From positions 1-36,771 of the forward strand of contig URVZ01000012.1 of assembly GCA_900551365.1 (NCBI GenBank): a stretch of DNA of 36,771 nucleotides, read 5' to 3'. Below the pieces are notes generated by a model. The model worked only from the letters and a program-made list of their open reading frames with translations, was not told where the DNA came from and made no database searches. The first letter of the stretch is position 1. Each line of letters begins with the position of its first letter. This document shows positions 1 through 6,793 of the stretch, piece after piece. This stretch comes from an uncultured Collinsella sp. Its GTDB lineage: Bacteria; Actinomycetota; Coriobacteriia; Coriobacteriales; Coriobacteriaceae. Both the position numbers and the translations under genes were made by a program.

Positions 1-10
1 TGGGGGCTGT

Positions 11-75
11 CAACGAAAACCTCTAGATACACGGCCCCGGGCGTATCTATATAGCCGTGACCTGCGGTTTTGTTG
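11..75. repeat. Nested imperfect inverted repeat
   Basis: CAACGAAAACC at 11-21 can pair with GGTTTTGTTG at 66-75 with one bulged base, and inside it GATAC at 26-30 can pair with GTATC at 43-47. No U-tract follows on either strand, so it does not look like a terminator. It opens a stretch (1-654) in which I see no convincing coding gene. Function unknown. Confidence 0.35.
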
Positions 76-232
76 AGTTTGGATATGAAGGACGGTGGTT
101 TTGGATACTGAGGTGACGTTTCCCGAGGTAACACTTTTGTGTAGTGGAGTAAGCCTGCAGAATATTACTTCGATAACGACTCATTTGCACCTATATATAG
201 GTCGAGACCGGGCTTCCCAGACAGAATCGAGC

Positions 233-288
233 GTGGATAATCTCCCACTTTTGGCGTGGCTTCGAGTCCAAAGTGGGAGATTATCCAC
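233..288. repeat. Perfect 19-bp inverted repeat
   Basis: The left arm (233-251, starting GTGGATAATCTCCCAC) and the right arm (270-288, ending GTGGGAGATTATCCAC) are exact reverse complements. They are separated by an 18-nt loop in which GG (253-254) and CC (268-269) may add two pairs. No T-tract follows, and both flanks lack genes. A perfect stem of this length in non-coding DNA suggests a dispersed palindromic repeat or a structured RNA. The dispersed-repeat reading is an inference, because no second copy is in this window. Confidence 0.6.
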
Positions 289-344
289 CCTCGTATGTCC
301 GGAAATCCTCACTCGACCAGGATGACTGGGGCCGGTCCGGCCTT

Positions 345-563
345 TGTCTCGATCTGTAACAGTAAGAGGGTTATTCCTCCCCCATCTGTTACAAATCGAG
401 ATATTACGCAGAGACACCAGCTTACGTCTCATTCTGTAACAGTAAGAACGGTTTTCAGCCTCTTCGTGTTACAGATCGAGATATTATCGGCCAACCCTTG
501 GCATTGTCTCAATCTGTAACTATAAGGAGGGTTTTCAGCCCACCCGTGTTACAGATCGAGACA
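345..563. repeat. Three tandem hairpins with exact 80-bp period
   Basis: Three imperfect hairpins lie at 345-403, 426-483 and 506-563. Each has a left arm like GTCTCGATCTGTAAC and a right arm like GTTACAGATCGAGA. The left arms begin at 346, 426 and 506, and the right-arm GTTAC begins at 388, 468 and 548, so the period is exactly 80 bp. About 58 bp of hairpin alternates with about 22 bp of unrelated spacer. Loops differ, but two copies share GGTTTTCAGCC. No U-tracts follow. No gene overlaps the array. Confidence 0.65.
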
Positions 564-618
564 AACCTGAAGCTTGGTGGGAGTCAAACCCACTTACATG
601 TCGACATAAATAGAAACG

Positions 619-646
619 GGCCCTGTCCCACAAGGAACAGAGCCCG
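619..646 (-). terminator. Probable terminator of tRNA-Thr
   Basis: On the minus strand GGGCTCTGT and ACAGGGCCC form a nine-pair stem (one G-U) with a ten-base loop, followed by a T-rich run (GTTTCTATTTATG). It lies just downstream of the tRNA-Thr 3' end. Confidence 0.6.
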
Positions 647-655
647 AAACTCTCA

Positions 656-730
656 TGGAGCCAGTGACAGGAATCGAACCTGCAACCCACTGATTACAAA
701 TCAGTTGCGCTACCGTTGCGCCACACTGGC
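656..730 (-). tRNA. tRNA-Thr (anticodon TGT)
   Basis: The minus strand gives a complete cloverleaf. The acceptor stem pairs GCCAGTG with CACTGGC, the T-arm contains GGTTCGATTCC, and an encoded CCA end occupies 656-658. The anticodon stem ACTGA/TCAGT holds the loop TTTGTAA, so the anticodon is TGT, reading ACA (Thr). The gene is single, with its terminator just downstream. I see no clear promoter. The 224 bp between it and the next gene start hold only the inverted repeat described at 884-944. Confidence 0.93.
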
Positions 731-883
731 ACACTTGGCGCTTTCACGCGAAGCCAGTTAAGAATAAAGGAATTGCGGACGGGGCGCAACAGGCCGCACG
801 GCGTTATACAAATATGCAAAATCCAGCAACAACGCGTACCAGGCCCGTTCATTTCTGTCAGTGCGCCCTCAATCTTGAAACCA

Positions 884-944
884 TTCGCCAGAACGAATAG
901 TTTTAATTACAATTGCTATATATAAAACTATTCGTTCTGGCGAA
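884..944 (+). promoter_or_regulatory. Palindromic operator around an extended -10 promoter
   Basis: Two perfect 22-bp arms (884-905 and 923-944) flank a 17-bp spacer. Each arm contains TTCG-N6-CGAA (884-897, and 931-944 inverted), itself a small palindrome. The spacer carries an extended -10 (TGC then TATATA at 914-922), so the arms cover the -35 region and the start site. The downstream ATG is at 955. This fits autorepression by the helix-turn-helix domain of the protein encoded next. The binding is inferred. Confidence 0.65.
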
Positions 945-954
945 GGGTTTCGCG

Positions 955-2295
955 ATGCTTACTACCAAAGAAGCCGCCGAGCTACTCGGCATCACTCCGC
1001 GCAGGGTGCAGGAGCTCATAAAAAACGGAGCACTTGAGGCCCGCAAGGCTTCTGGCGTATGGCTCATCGACAAAGACAGCGTCGACACGCGACTCCGCTC
1101 CGTGACCAAAACGGGGGGACGTCCCCGCCGCGGCTACGGTAAGAGCGAGATCGCGTTCACCCTCATGAACCGCACGTATGAAGTCGCTCAGCTGGTCTAC
1201 AACACATCGCGAAAAGACTTCACCCACATCGGTGCCGACGTCGATTACGCCCACGCCCCTATTGGGGTATTTGGCCCTAATAGCCCCGTATCGCTCGACT
1301 CTTTCCGCACTTGGTGGCGCGGCCGCGGTATCCCGCTCGCACGCATTGGGCTAGCCTCCCTGCTTGCAGAAGCCGCAGTCGATGTTCCCGATGAACTCGT
1401 ACAGCGAAATCTTGGCCTCTCCTTATCCGACCAGTATTGGATAAGGCCCCAAAGTTCCGGTCTCGCCTGGGAGGACATTAACTTCTTCAATAACGCCTTT
1501 GATGACGTCTCACTGTCCATTGCGCCCTTTGCCCCAGAGGGAAAAGCGGCTGCCGCAAAGCCCGATAACACGTCGGACGGCAATCTTCAAAAGTACTGGA
1601 CATGCGAGGGCGGGCGTCGAATTCTGCATAAAGCAGGAGCGCATCTAAACCAGGAACCCTATAACGAGATGGTGGCGACTGCACTTCACCGTCGCATCCT
1701 GAACACTTACGATTATGTACCCTATTCGCTCGAAGGCGCGGGCACTTCCGCCTTGAGCACATGCAGTGTCTTCTTAACTGACGAAGAAGAATATGTCCCT
1801 GCGTTCTATGTAAACCAGCATGCAAATGCAGACGAGCGACTAACCGATTACGAACGGTATGTAGCAAACTGCGAGGAGCTTGGAGCGACAGATATAAAAG
1901 ACGCCCTTGGCCGCATGATCGTATGCGATGACATCATTGCCAACTACGATCGTCATTGGCGCAACTTCGGCCTCGTGCGAAACGTCAACTCACTGGTCTG
2001 CAGACCAGCCCCCATCTTCGATTCGGGCTCATCACTCTGGTGCAACATATCACTAGAGGAGCTTAGGGCGGGAGAGCACAGTTTTACCAGTGCGCAATTT
2101 CATTCAAGCCCCGCCAAACAAATGTTGCTCGTCGAGGACATGAGCTGGTTTGACGGCGACAAACTCGAAGGCTTCGTTGACGAGGCAATCGAGATTCTGT
2201 CCAGAAACGACGCGCTCGCGGCAAGGCTGCCATATCTAAAAGAGGCGCTTACATGGCGCCTCCGTAGAATGATCGACATCGCTGAATGGAGTTAG
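955..2295 (+). CDS. HTH (excisionase-type) fused to HipA-like kinase
   Basis: The product has 446 residues. Residues 1-47 are a MerR/excisionase-type helix-turn-helix (MLTTKEAAELLGITPRRVQE). The C-terminal part resembles HipA/CtkA-type Ser/Thr kinases: a lysine-bearing strand (K226 in RRILHKAG), the helix NEMVATALHRR, a catalytic loop with D332, H334 and N337 (ANYDRHWRNFG) and a metal-binding aspartate D356 (PIFDSGSSLW). The ATG at 955 is chosen because it starts the HTH and has GAAGGG at 943-948. In-frame codons upstream fall inside the operator palindrome. No separate antitoxin gene is adjacent, so regulator and kinase are one polypeptide. It converges on rae1 with only 27 bp between them. 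HipA-like family membership is well supported by motifs. Its role as toxin, regulator or something else is unknown, and its substrate cannot be inferred. Confidence 0.8.
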   Translation: MLTTKEAAELLGITPRRVQELIKNGALEARKASGVWLIDKDSVDTRLRSVTKTGGRPRRGYGKSEIAFTLMNRTYEVAQLVYNTSRKDFTHIGADVDYAHAPIGVFGPNSPVSLDSFRTWWRGRGIPLARIGLASLLAEAAVDVPDELVQRNLGLSLSDQYWIRPQSSGLAWEDINFFNNAFDDVSLSIAPFAPEGKAAAAKPDNTSDGNLQKYWTCEGGRRILHKAGAHLNQEPYNEMVATALHRRILNTYDYVPYSLEGAGTSALSTCSVFLTDEEEYVPAFYVNQHANADERLTDYERYVANCEELGATDIKDALGRMIVCDDIIANYDRHWRNFGLVRNVNSLVCRPAPIFDSGSSLWCNISLEELRAGEHSFTSAQFHSSPAKQMLLVEDMSWFDGDKLEGFVDEAIEILSRNDALAARLPYLKEALTWRLRRMIDIAEWS

Positions 2296-2322
2296 CGAGA
2301 CAGCGTCGCGCCGTCAGCTCAC

Positions 2323-3000
2323 CTACCTCCCGCGAAGGGCCTTGAGCTTGGCCAGGGCATCGGGGCTCAGGCGACTGCCCAGAGTCATCTTGATTTGCGG
2401 GGCTTCCTCGGCCTCGTGAACGTCGTTGTCGATCTGTTTGATCTCGTCCACCAGCATGCGGCTCGAGATGCGCGTGACGCCCTTGCCCATGACGACGGCC
2501 TGGATTGTGCCGTCACTCGAAACCACGGAGCACGCGCGGCCTTCTTCGCGCGCCTCGATGCAGAGCTTCTGCACCACGGTATCGGCCGAAACACCCGTCG
2601 GCGAAAACTCAATGCGCACGCCGCGGGCCGGTAGGTTGGGGCGCTCGCTGGAAATATTGCCCGCGCCGTCAAATACGATCACGGCCTCGTAGCGGCCCTG
2701 GGCAAACGCAGCTACGTCATTAATGAGCGCCGTGCGCGCCATATCGTGAACGTCGCTGGAATACGGATCGTCGGAATGGTCGTAGACGAGCTTTTCGTAG
2801 CGCGGCGTGCAGTGAATCACGTTGTAACCGTCGACCACCAGCAGCTCGGGCTTGTTGGAGTGCACCGTCGAGACTGGGTCGGCGATAGCCTGCGCAAACG
2901 CATTGCCGCCCACGCCGTAGGTCGCGGCCGAAACAATCGGCTTGGCCGAGCCCTCGCCAAAGCGCTTGGCCTTGGACTTGGCACGGTTCTTTTTGGACAT
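2323..3000 (-). CDS. rae1: NYN-domain ribonuclease, YacP/Rae1 family
   Basis: The product has 225 residues. After a basic N-terminus (KKNRAKSKAKRFG) comes a PIN-like NYN domain: LLVVDGYNVIH at about 53-63 supplies the first acidic residue, VIVFDGAG the second and VVSSDGTIQ a third. In Bacillus subtilis, Rae1 (YacP) is a ribosome-associated endoribonuclease that cleaves mRNA during translation, and it also follows rlmB. The same order here (rlmB stop, three bases, then this start) supports orthology. The start has a strong GGAGGAG ribosome site that overlaps the end of rlmB, so the two are probably translated together. The N-terminal extension before the NYN domain is about 50 residues. Exact substrate is not deducible. 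Confidence 0.85.
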   Translation of the reverse strand: MSKKNRAKSKAKRFGEGSAKPIVSAATYGVGGNAFAQAIADPVSTVHSNKPELLVVDGYNVIHCTPRYEKLVYDHSDDPYSSDVHDMARTALINDVAAFAQGRYEAVIVFDGAGNISSERPNLPARGVRIEFSPTGVSADTVVQKLCIEAREEGRACSVVSSDGTIQAVVMGKGVTRISSRMLVDEIKQIDNDVHEAEEAPQIKMTLGSRLSPDALAKLKALRGR

Positions 3001-3003
3001 GCG

Positions 3004-3924
3004 TTACTCCTCCCCCATGAGCTCGCCGGCGTTGCGGCGCAGCCACTCAAAGCACAGCGCCGTGGTCGCCTGGGCAACATTGAGGCTCTCGGTCATGCCG
3101 CGCTGGGGAAGCTTGGTCAAAAAGTCGCATTTCTCAAGCACCAGGCGCGAGATGCCGTCGCCCTCGGAGCCCATGACGAGCGCCACGCGGCCCTCGAAGG
3201 GAGCATCCCAGCAACTGCCTTCGGCGTGCTCAGAGGCACCGCCCACCCAAAAGCCAGCGGCCTTAAGATCGTCGAGTGCACGGGCGATGTTGGGCACCTG
3301 CGCGATAGGCAGATGCATGACGGCGCCGGCTGAAGTCTTGTAGCTGCCCACGGTCACGCCGGCGGCACGCTTGTTGGCGATGATGACGCCGGCCGCGCCC
3401 ACAACCTCGGCGGAGCGCACGATGGCACCAAAGTTGCCGTCGTCAGTCACATGGTCGAGCACCACGACAAGTGCTGGGCCCTCGCCTGCGCGGTCGAGAA
3501 TATCGACGACATCGGCATAGGGGAAGTTGCCAACCTCGAGCGCGATGCCCTGGTGAGCGCCATGGCTCGACAGTGCGTCGAGCTGCGCGCGCGGCACATA
3601 CTTAATGCGGACACCCGCGGCGTTGAGGTCGTCGACCAGGCGCGACAAGGCGGCGTCGCGCTCCCCGCCCTCGGCAATGAGCGCGCACTTGATGGGAAAA
3701 CCGGTGCGTAGCGCCTCGGCGGCAGCACGGCGACCTTCGATAAACTCGCCCTTGGGGACCTGAACGTTGTCGCGGTTGCGATCTCGCTGCGGACGCGCAG
3801 CCTGGGCTTGGGAGCGCTCGCGCTGGCCCTTGGGAGTGGCAGCGCGGTCGTTGCGGCGAATCGGACGCGAGCCAGAAGCAGCCTGCTTGCCTCCACGCGG
3901 TGCACGCTTGCGATTGTCGGCCAT
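3004..3924 (-). CDS. rlmB: 23S rRNA (guanosine-2'-O-)-methyltransferase, RlmB/TrmH family
   Basis: The product has 306 residues and is a SPOUT-class RNA methyltransferase, expected to methylate a ribose in the peptidyl-transferase region of 23S rRNA using SAM. The family motifs are visible: NFGAIVRSAEVVGA (motif 1), VMGSEGDGISR (motif 2) and LPQRGMTESLNVAQA (motif 3). An N-terminal substrate-binding domain begins at about VPKGEFIEGRRAAAEAL, preceded by about 50 Arg/Lys/Gln-rich residues that are probably disordered and RNA-binding. The ATG at 3924 is chosen over one seven codons upstream because AGGAGG sits just before it. It leads a two-gene unit with rae1, and a terminator separates it from cysS. 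Confidence 0.92.
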   Translation of the reverse strand: MADNRKRAPRGGKQAASGSRPIRRNDRAATPKGQRERSQAQAARPQRDRNRDNVQVPKGEFIEGRRAAAEALRTGFPIKCALIAEGGERDAALSRLVDDLNAAGVRIKYVPRAQLDALSSHGAHQGIALEVGNFPYADVVDILDRAGEGPALVVVLDHVTDDGNFGAIVRSAEVVGAAGVIIANKRAAGVTVGSYKTSAGAVMHLPIAQVPNIARALDDLKAAGFWVGGASEHAEGSCWDAPFEGRVALVMGSEGDGISRLVLEKCDFLTKLPQRGMTESLNVAQATTALCFEWLRRNAGELMGEE

Positions 3925-3967
3925 AAAGCGACCTCCTAAATACAACTATCAAACGAAACAAAATAAA

Positions 3968-3999
3968 CGACCGCCCATGAATATTAATTCGGGCGGTCG
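3968..3999 (-). terminator. Intrinsic terminator after cysS
   Basis: CGACCGCCC (3968-3976) and GGGCGGTCG (3991-3999) form a perfect nine-pair stem. On the minus strand it is followed by TTTATTTTGTTT. It lies between cysS and rlmB and would end the disA-ispD-ispF-cysS transcript, leaving rlmB-rae1 to a separate promoter or to read-through. Confidence 0.75.
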
Positions 4000-4002
4000 G
4001 TA

Positions 4003-4104
4003 CGGGTTTTCCAAGTGCCCGAGATTGCCGTGAAAGAGGAGCGACGCGTACTTGAGTACGCGAGCGACGGTTTGAACGGCAAGGTCGGGTGCTTGGGAAA
4101 CCCG
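4003..4104 (-). other. 102-nt structured element between cysS and rlmB
   Basis: Outer arms 4003-4022 (CGGGTTTTCCAAGTGCCCGA) and 4085-4104 pair over 20 positions with mostly G-U exceptions. Inside, TGCCGT (4025-4030) pairs with ACGGCA, and a terminal stem is formed by GCGTAC and GTACGC around TTGA. The octamer GAGCGACG occurs on both sides of the terminal stem, leaving a large, ordered-looking internal loop. It starts a few bases after the cysS stop codon and precedes the terminator. It may be a 3'-UTR RNA element, a small RNA or a repeat. I cannot assign it to a named family. Confidence 0.55.
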
Positions 4105-4110
4105 CGGGGA

Positions 4111-5577
4111 TTAGAGAGACTTAATACGGGTGCCGGCGGCAGTATCCTCAATGGTAAGGCCCAGGTCCTTGAGCTGGTCGCGGATGGCATCGGCCAGATC
4201 CCAGTTCTTGGCGGCGCGGGCCTCGGCGCGGGCCTCGAGAATCTTGGCAGCAGCCTCGTCCACGTCGTCGCCCGTGTAGGCGACCAGGCCGGCGGCAACG
4301 CCTAGCAGACCCAGCGGCAGCTCGACCTTGGGCTCGGGGAGCTCGACGCCAAGCGTATCGAGCAGCTCGGCCAGCGTGTCGGCGGCGGCAAGCGCGGCGG
4401 CCTTGTCGGCTGCGTCGCCCGCCTGCTCCAAGTACTGGTTGCACTCGGTCACAAAGCCAAAGACAGCACCCATGGCACCAGCGGTGTTAAAGTCGTCGTC
4501 CATGCACTCCTTAAAGGCGGCACGGGTCTCGGCGGCCTTGGCGGCAAACGCCTCGGCGGCAGCCTCATCGGCGTCGGCCGTCGCATGGTTCGCGGCCCAA
4601 CGCAGGTTCTCGACCGTACCGGCGATACGCGTGAGCGAGTTCTCGGCACCCTCCAGGCGCTCCCAAGAAAAGTCGAGCGGCGAGCGATAGCTCGTCTGCA
4701 GCATCAGCAGGCGCAGGGCGGCAGCGGAGTGCTGCTCGAGCACCTCGGCCAGCGTAAAGAAGTTTCCGAGCGACTTGGACATCTTCTCGCCGTCTACCAG
4801 CAGCATGCCCGTGTGCATCCAGGTGTTGGAGAAGCCCTGGTGCCAGGCGCAGGTGGCCTGAGCGCACTCGTTCTCGTGATGCGGGAAGGCAAGGTCGGAG
4901 CCGCCGCCGTGGATGTCGATCGGAGTGCCCAGGTAGCGATGCACCATGGCGGCGCACTCGGTGTGCCAACCGGGACGGCCCTCGCCCCAGGGGCTCGGCC
5001 AGCTGGGCTCGCCGGGCTTGGCGGCCTTCCACAGGGCAAAGTCGAGCGGGTCGTTCTTGTCCTCGTTCTCCTCAATGCGTGCGCCAACCATAAGGTCGTC
5101 GATGTTGCGGCCCGAGACCTGACCATAGTTGGGATCGCTGCGCACGGCAAAGTACACATCGCCGTTATCGGCTGCGTAAGCGTGGCCCTGCTCGATAAGC
5201 GTCTTGATCATGGCGATCATGGGGCCGATCTCCTTGGTGGCGCGGGGGCGCACATCGGGATCGAGCACGTTGGCGGCGCGCATGACGCCGATGAACTTGT
5301 CGGAGAACTCCGTCGCGACCTCGGCGGCCGTACGGCCCTGCTCGTTGGCGCGCTTGATGATCTTGTCGTCGACATCGGTGAGGTTCTGGGCGAACGTGAC
5401 CTCGTAGCCGCTCGCGATGAGCCAGCGGCGAATCACGTCAAAGCTGATGAACGTGCGGGCGTTGCCGATGTGGATGTTGTCGTAGACCGTAGGGCCGCAC
5501 ACGTACATGCGGACCTTGCCGGACTCGATGGGCTGGAACTCTTCCTTTTTATGGGTAGCGCTGTTGTAGATACGCAT
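4111..5577 (-). CDS. cysS: Cysteinyl-tRNA synthetase
   Basis: The product has 488 residues, the usual size of bacterial CysRS, a class I synthetase that charges tRNA-Cys. Visible signatures are YVCGPTVYDNIHIGNAR near the N-terminus (zinc-ligand Cys followed by the HIGH-type motif, here HIGN), GWHTECAAM with a second zinc Cys, HGGGSDLAFPHHENE, and KMSKSLGN for the second ATP-binding motif. The C-terminal third is the helical anticodon-binding region, Ala/Glu-rich. It follows ispF with a three-base gap and uses a GGAG site inside the end of ispF, so it belongs to the disA-ispD-ispF-cysS unit. In Bacillus the same cluster contains cysS next to rlmB and rae1, but no mrnC is seen here. Confidence 0.97.
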   Translation of the reverse strand: MRIYNSATHKKEEFQPIESGKVRMYVCGPTVYDNIHIGNARTFISFDVIRRWLIASGYEVTFAQNLTDVDDKIIKRANEQGRTAAEVATEFSDKFIGVMRAANVLDPDVRPRATKEIGPMIAMIKTLIEQGHAYAADNGDVYFAVRSDPNYGQVSGRNIDDLMVGARIEENEDKNDPLDFALWKAAKPGEPSWPSPWGEGRPGWHTECAAMVHRYLGTPIDIHGGGSDLAFPHHENECAQATCAWHQGFSNTWMHTGMLLVDGEKMSKSLGNFFTLAEVLEQHSAAALRLLMLQTSYRSPLDFSWERLEGAENSLTRIAGTVENLRWAANHATADADEAAAEAFAAKAAETRAAFKECMDDDFNTAGAMGAVFGFVTECNQYLEQAGDAADKAAALAAADTLAELLDTLGVELPEPKVELPLGLLGVAAGLVAYTGDDVDEAAAKILEARAEARAAKNWDLADAIRDQLKDLGLTIEDTAAGTRIKSL

Positions 5578-5580
5578 TCG

Positions 5581-6075
5581 TTACTCCTTAACGGTTTTCT
5601 GTAGCAGGCAGACGGCCCAGGCGCCGATTCCCTCGCCCTGGCCTTCCCAACCGAGCTTTTCGGTCGTAGTGGCGGCGACGCCCACGTTTTCGACGTCAAC
5701 GCCCAGGGCATGGGCAAGGTTGGCGCGCATGGCATCGCGGTGCGGGGTGATCTTGGGTTGCTGACAGGCAATGGTGCAATCGGCATCGACAAACTCAAAG
5801 CCCAACTCGCGCGCATAGTCCATCACGCGAGCGAGCAGCACCATCGAATCAGCACCCTCATAGGCGGGGTCGGTATCGGGGAATAGCTTGCCGATGTCTC
5901 CCCCGCGGCAGGCGCCCAGAATGGCGTCGGCCAAGGCGTGCGCGAGCACATCGGCATCCGAGTGGCCCAGCAGGCCGCGCTCGTAGGGAATGTCGACACC
6001 GCCGATGATACATCGACGCCCCTCCACCAGACGGTGAACGTCGTAGCCATGGCCAATGCGCAGGTTACTGAACAT
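5581..6075 (-). CDS. ispF: 2-C-methyl-D-erythritol 2,4-cyclodiphosphate synthase
   Basis: The product has 164 residues. It catalyses the fifth MEP-pathway step, cyclising CDP-methylerythritol phosphate. The metal site is visible as D12 and H14 in IGHGYDVHRL, with GHSDADVLAHALADAILGA providing further conserved residues and ATTTEKLGWEGQGEGI at the C-terminus. The ATG at 6075 is chosen because it begins directly before the conserved NLRIGHGYDVH. An earlier in-frame ATG would add eleven residues encoded inside ispD. The start overlaps the end of ispD by 11 bp, which suggests translational coupling. ispD and ispF are often adjacent or fused in other bacteria. Confidence 0.96.
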   Translation of the reverse strand: MFSNLRIGHGYDVHRLVEGRRCIIGGVDIPYERGLLGHSDADVLAHALADAILGACRGGDIGKLFPDTDPAYEGADSMVLLARVMDYARELGFEFVDADCTIACQQPKITPHRDAMRANLAHALGVDVENVGVAATTTEKLGWEGQGEGIGAWAVCLLQKTVKE

Positions 6076-6793
6076 GGGGAAGGTCCTCTCCCTCGGCCAT
6101 GCGGCCAAGCAGAATCGCGGTTACGGGACGCAAGTCCTCGGGCACCGTCACCTTAAGGTTATCGCGCGGGCTCTGGACGCAGCGGACGCGCCCACCCATG
6201 CGCTCGACCAGCGACGAATCATCGGTGCCGATAAAGCCCTCGGCAATCGCCGCGGCATGGGCGCGCTTCATAGCATCGACGCTAAAGATCTGCGGCGTCT
6301 GCGCGGCCCAGTAGAGCTCACGCGGCGGAGTCTCGACAATATTGTCGCCGTCAACGATCTTGAGCGTGTCGATCGCGGGCTGACCGCACACGACACCGTC
6401 AAGGGCGCGGTCACTCACCAGCACGTCGATAGCGTGATCGATGGCCTCGGTCGTAATGAGCGGACGAGCGCCATCGTGAATGGCGACGTATTCAAAGCCC
6501 GCCGGAACCGCATGCACGCCGGCACGGGTGGAATCCTGACGGGTATCGCCGGCATCGGCAAAGCTGATGGGCGTGTCGTAGTCAAACGGGTCGATGGCCA
6601 GGCGGCGCATCTCGGCACGGCGCTCGGCAGGACACACCACCACAATGTGGCCGACCTTGTCGCTACGATCGAACGCGCGGATGGACCAGCTCATGAGCGG
6701 ACGGCCCGCCACGTTAACGAGCTGCTTGCCGCCGGGATTTCCAAAGCGCTGGCCGCTGCCGCCGGCAACGACCACGGCGCATACGGGCGCCAT
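6065..6793 (-). CDS. ispD: 2-C-methyl-D-erythritol 4-phosphate cytidylyltransferase
   Basis: The product has 242 residues and catalyses the third MEP-pathway step, transfer of CMP to methylerythritol phosphate. The nucleotide-binding loop VVVAGGSGQRFG is at the N-terminus (family form A-A/G-G-x-G-x-R), with IHDGARPL and AAQTPQIFS further on, as in the family. Its ATG overlaps the disA stop codon by one base (TAATG), and it overlaps ispF at its end, so the three genes are translated as a tight unit. Nothing is missing compared with the family. Confidence 0.96.
   Translation of the reverse strand: MAPVCAVVVAGGSGQRFGNPGGKQLVNVAGRPLMSWSIRAFDRSDKVGHIVVVCPAERRAEMRRLAIDPFDYDTPISFADAGDTRQDSTRAGVHAVPAGFEYVAIHDGARPLITTEAIDHAIDVLVSDRALDGVVCGQPAIDTLKIVDGDNIVETPPRELYWAAQTPQIFSVDAMKRAHAAAIAEGFIGTDDSSLVERMGGRVRCVQSPRDNLKVTVPEDLRPVTAILLGRMAEGEDLPHVQ

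Noticed and set aside
345..563. CRISPR array
   Set aside because: The repeats alternate in orientation, are imperfect, number only three pairs, and have no cas genes nearby. Tandem hairpins are the better description.
577..593. tRNA T-arm-like sequence (GTGGG-TTTGACT-CCCAC on the minus strand)
   Set aside because: There is no D-arm, anticodon arm, acceptor stem or CCA, and the T-loop departs from consensus. It may be a tRNA remnant but cannot be called a gene.
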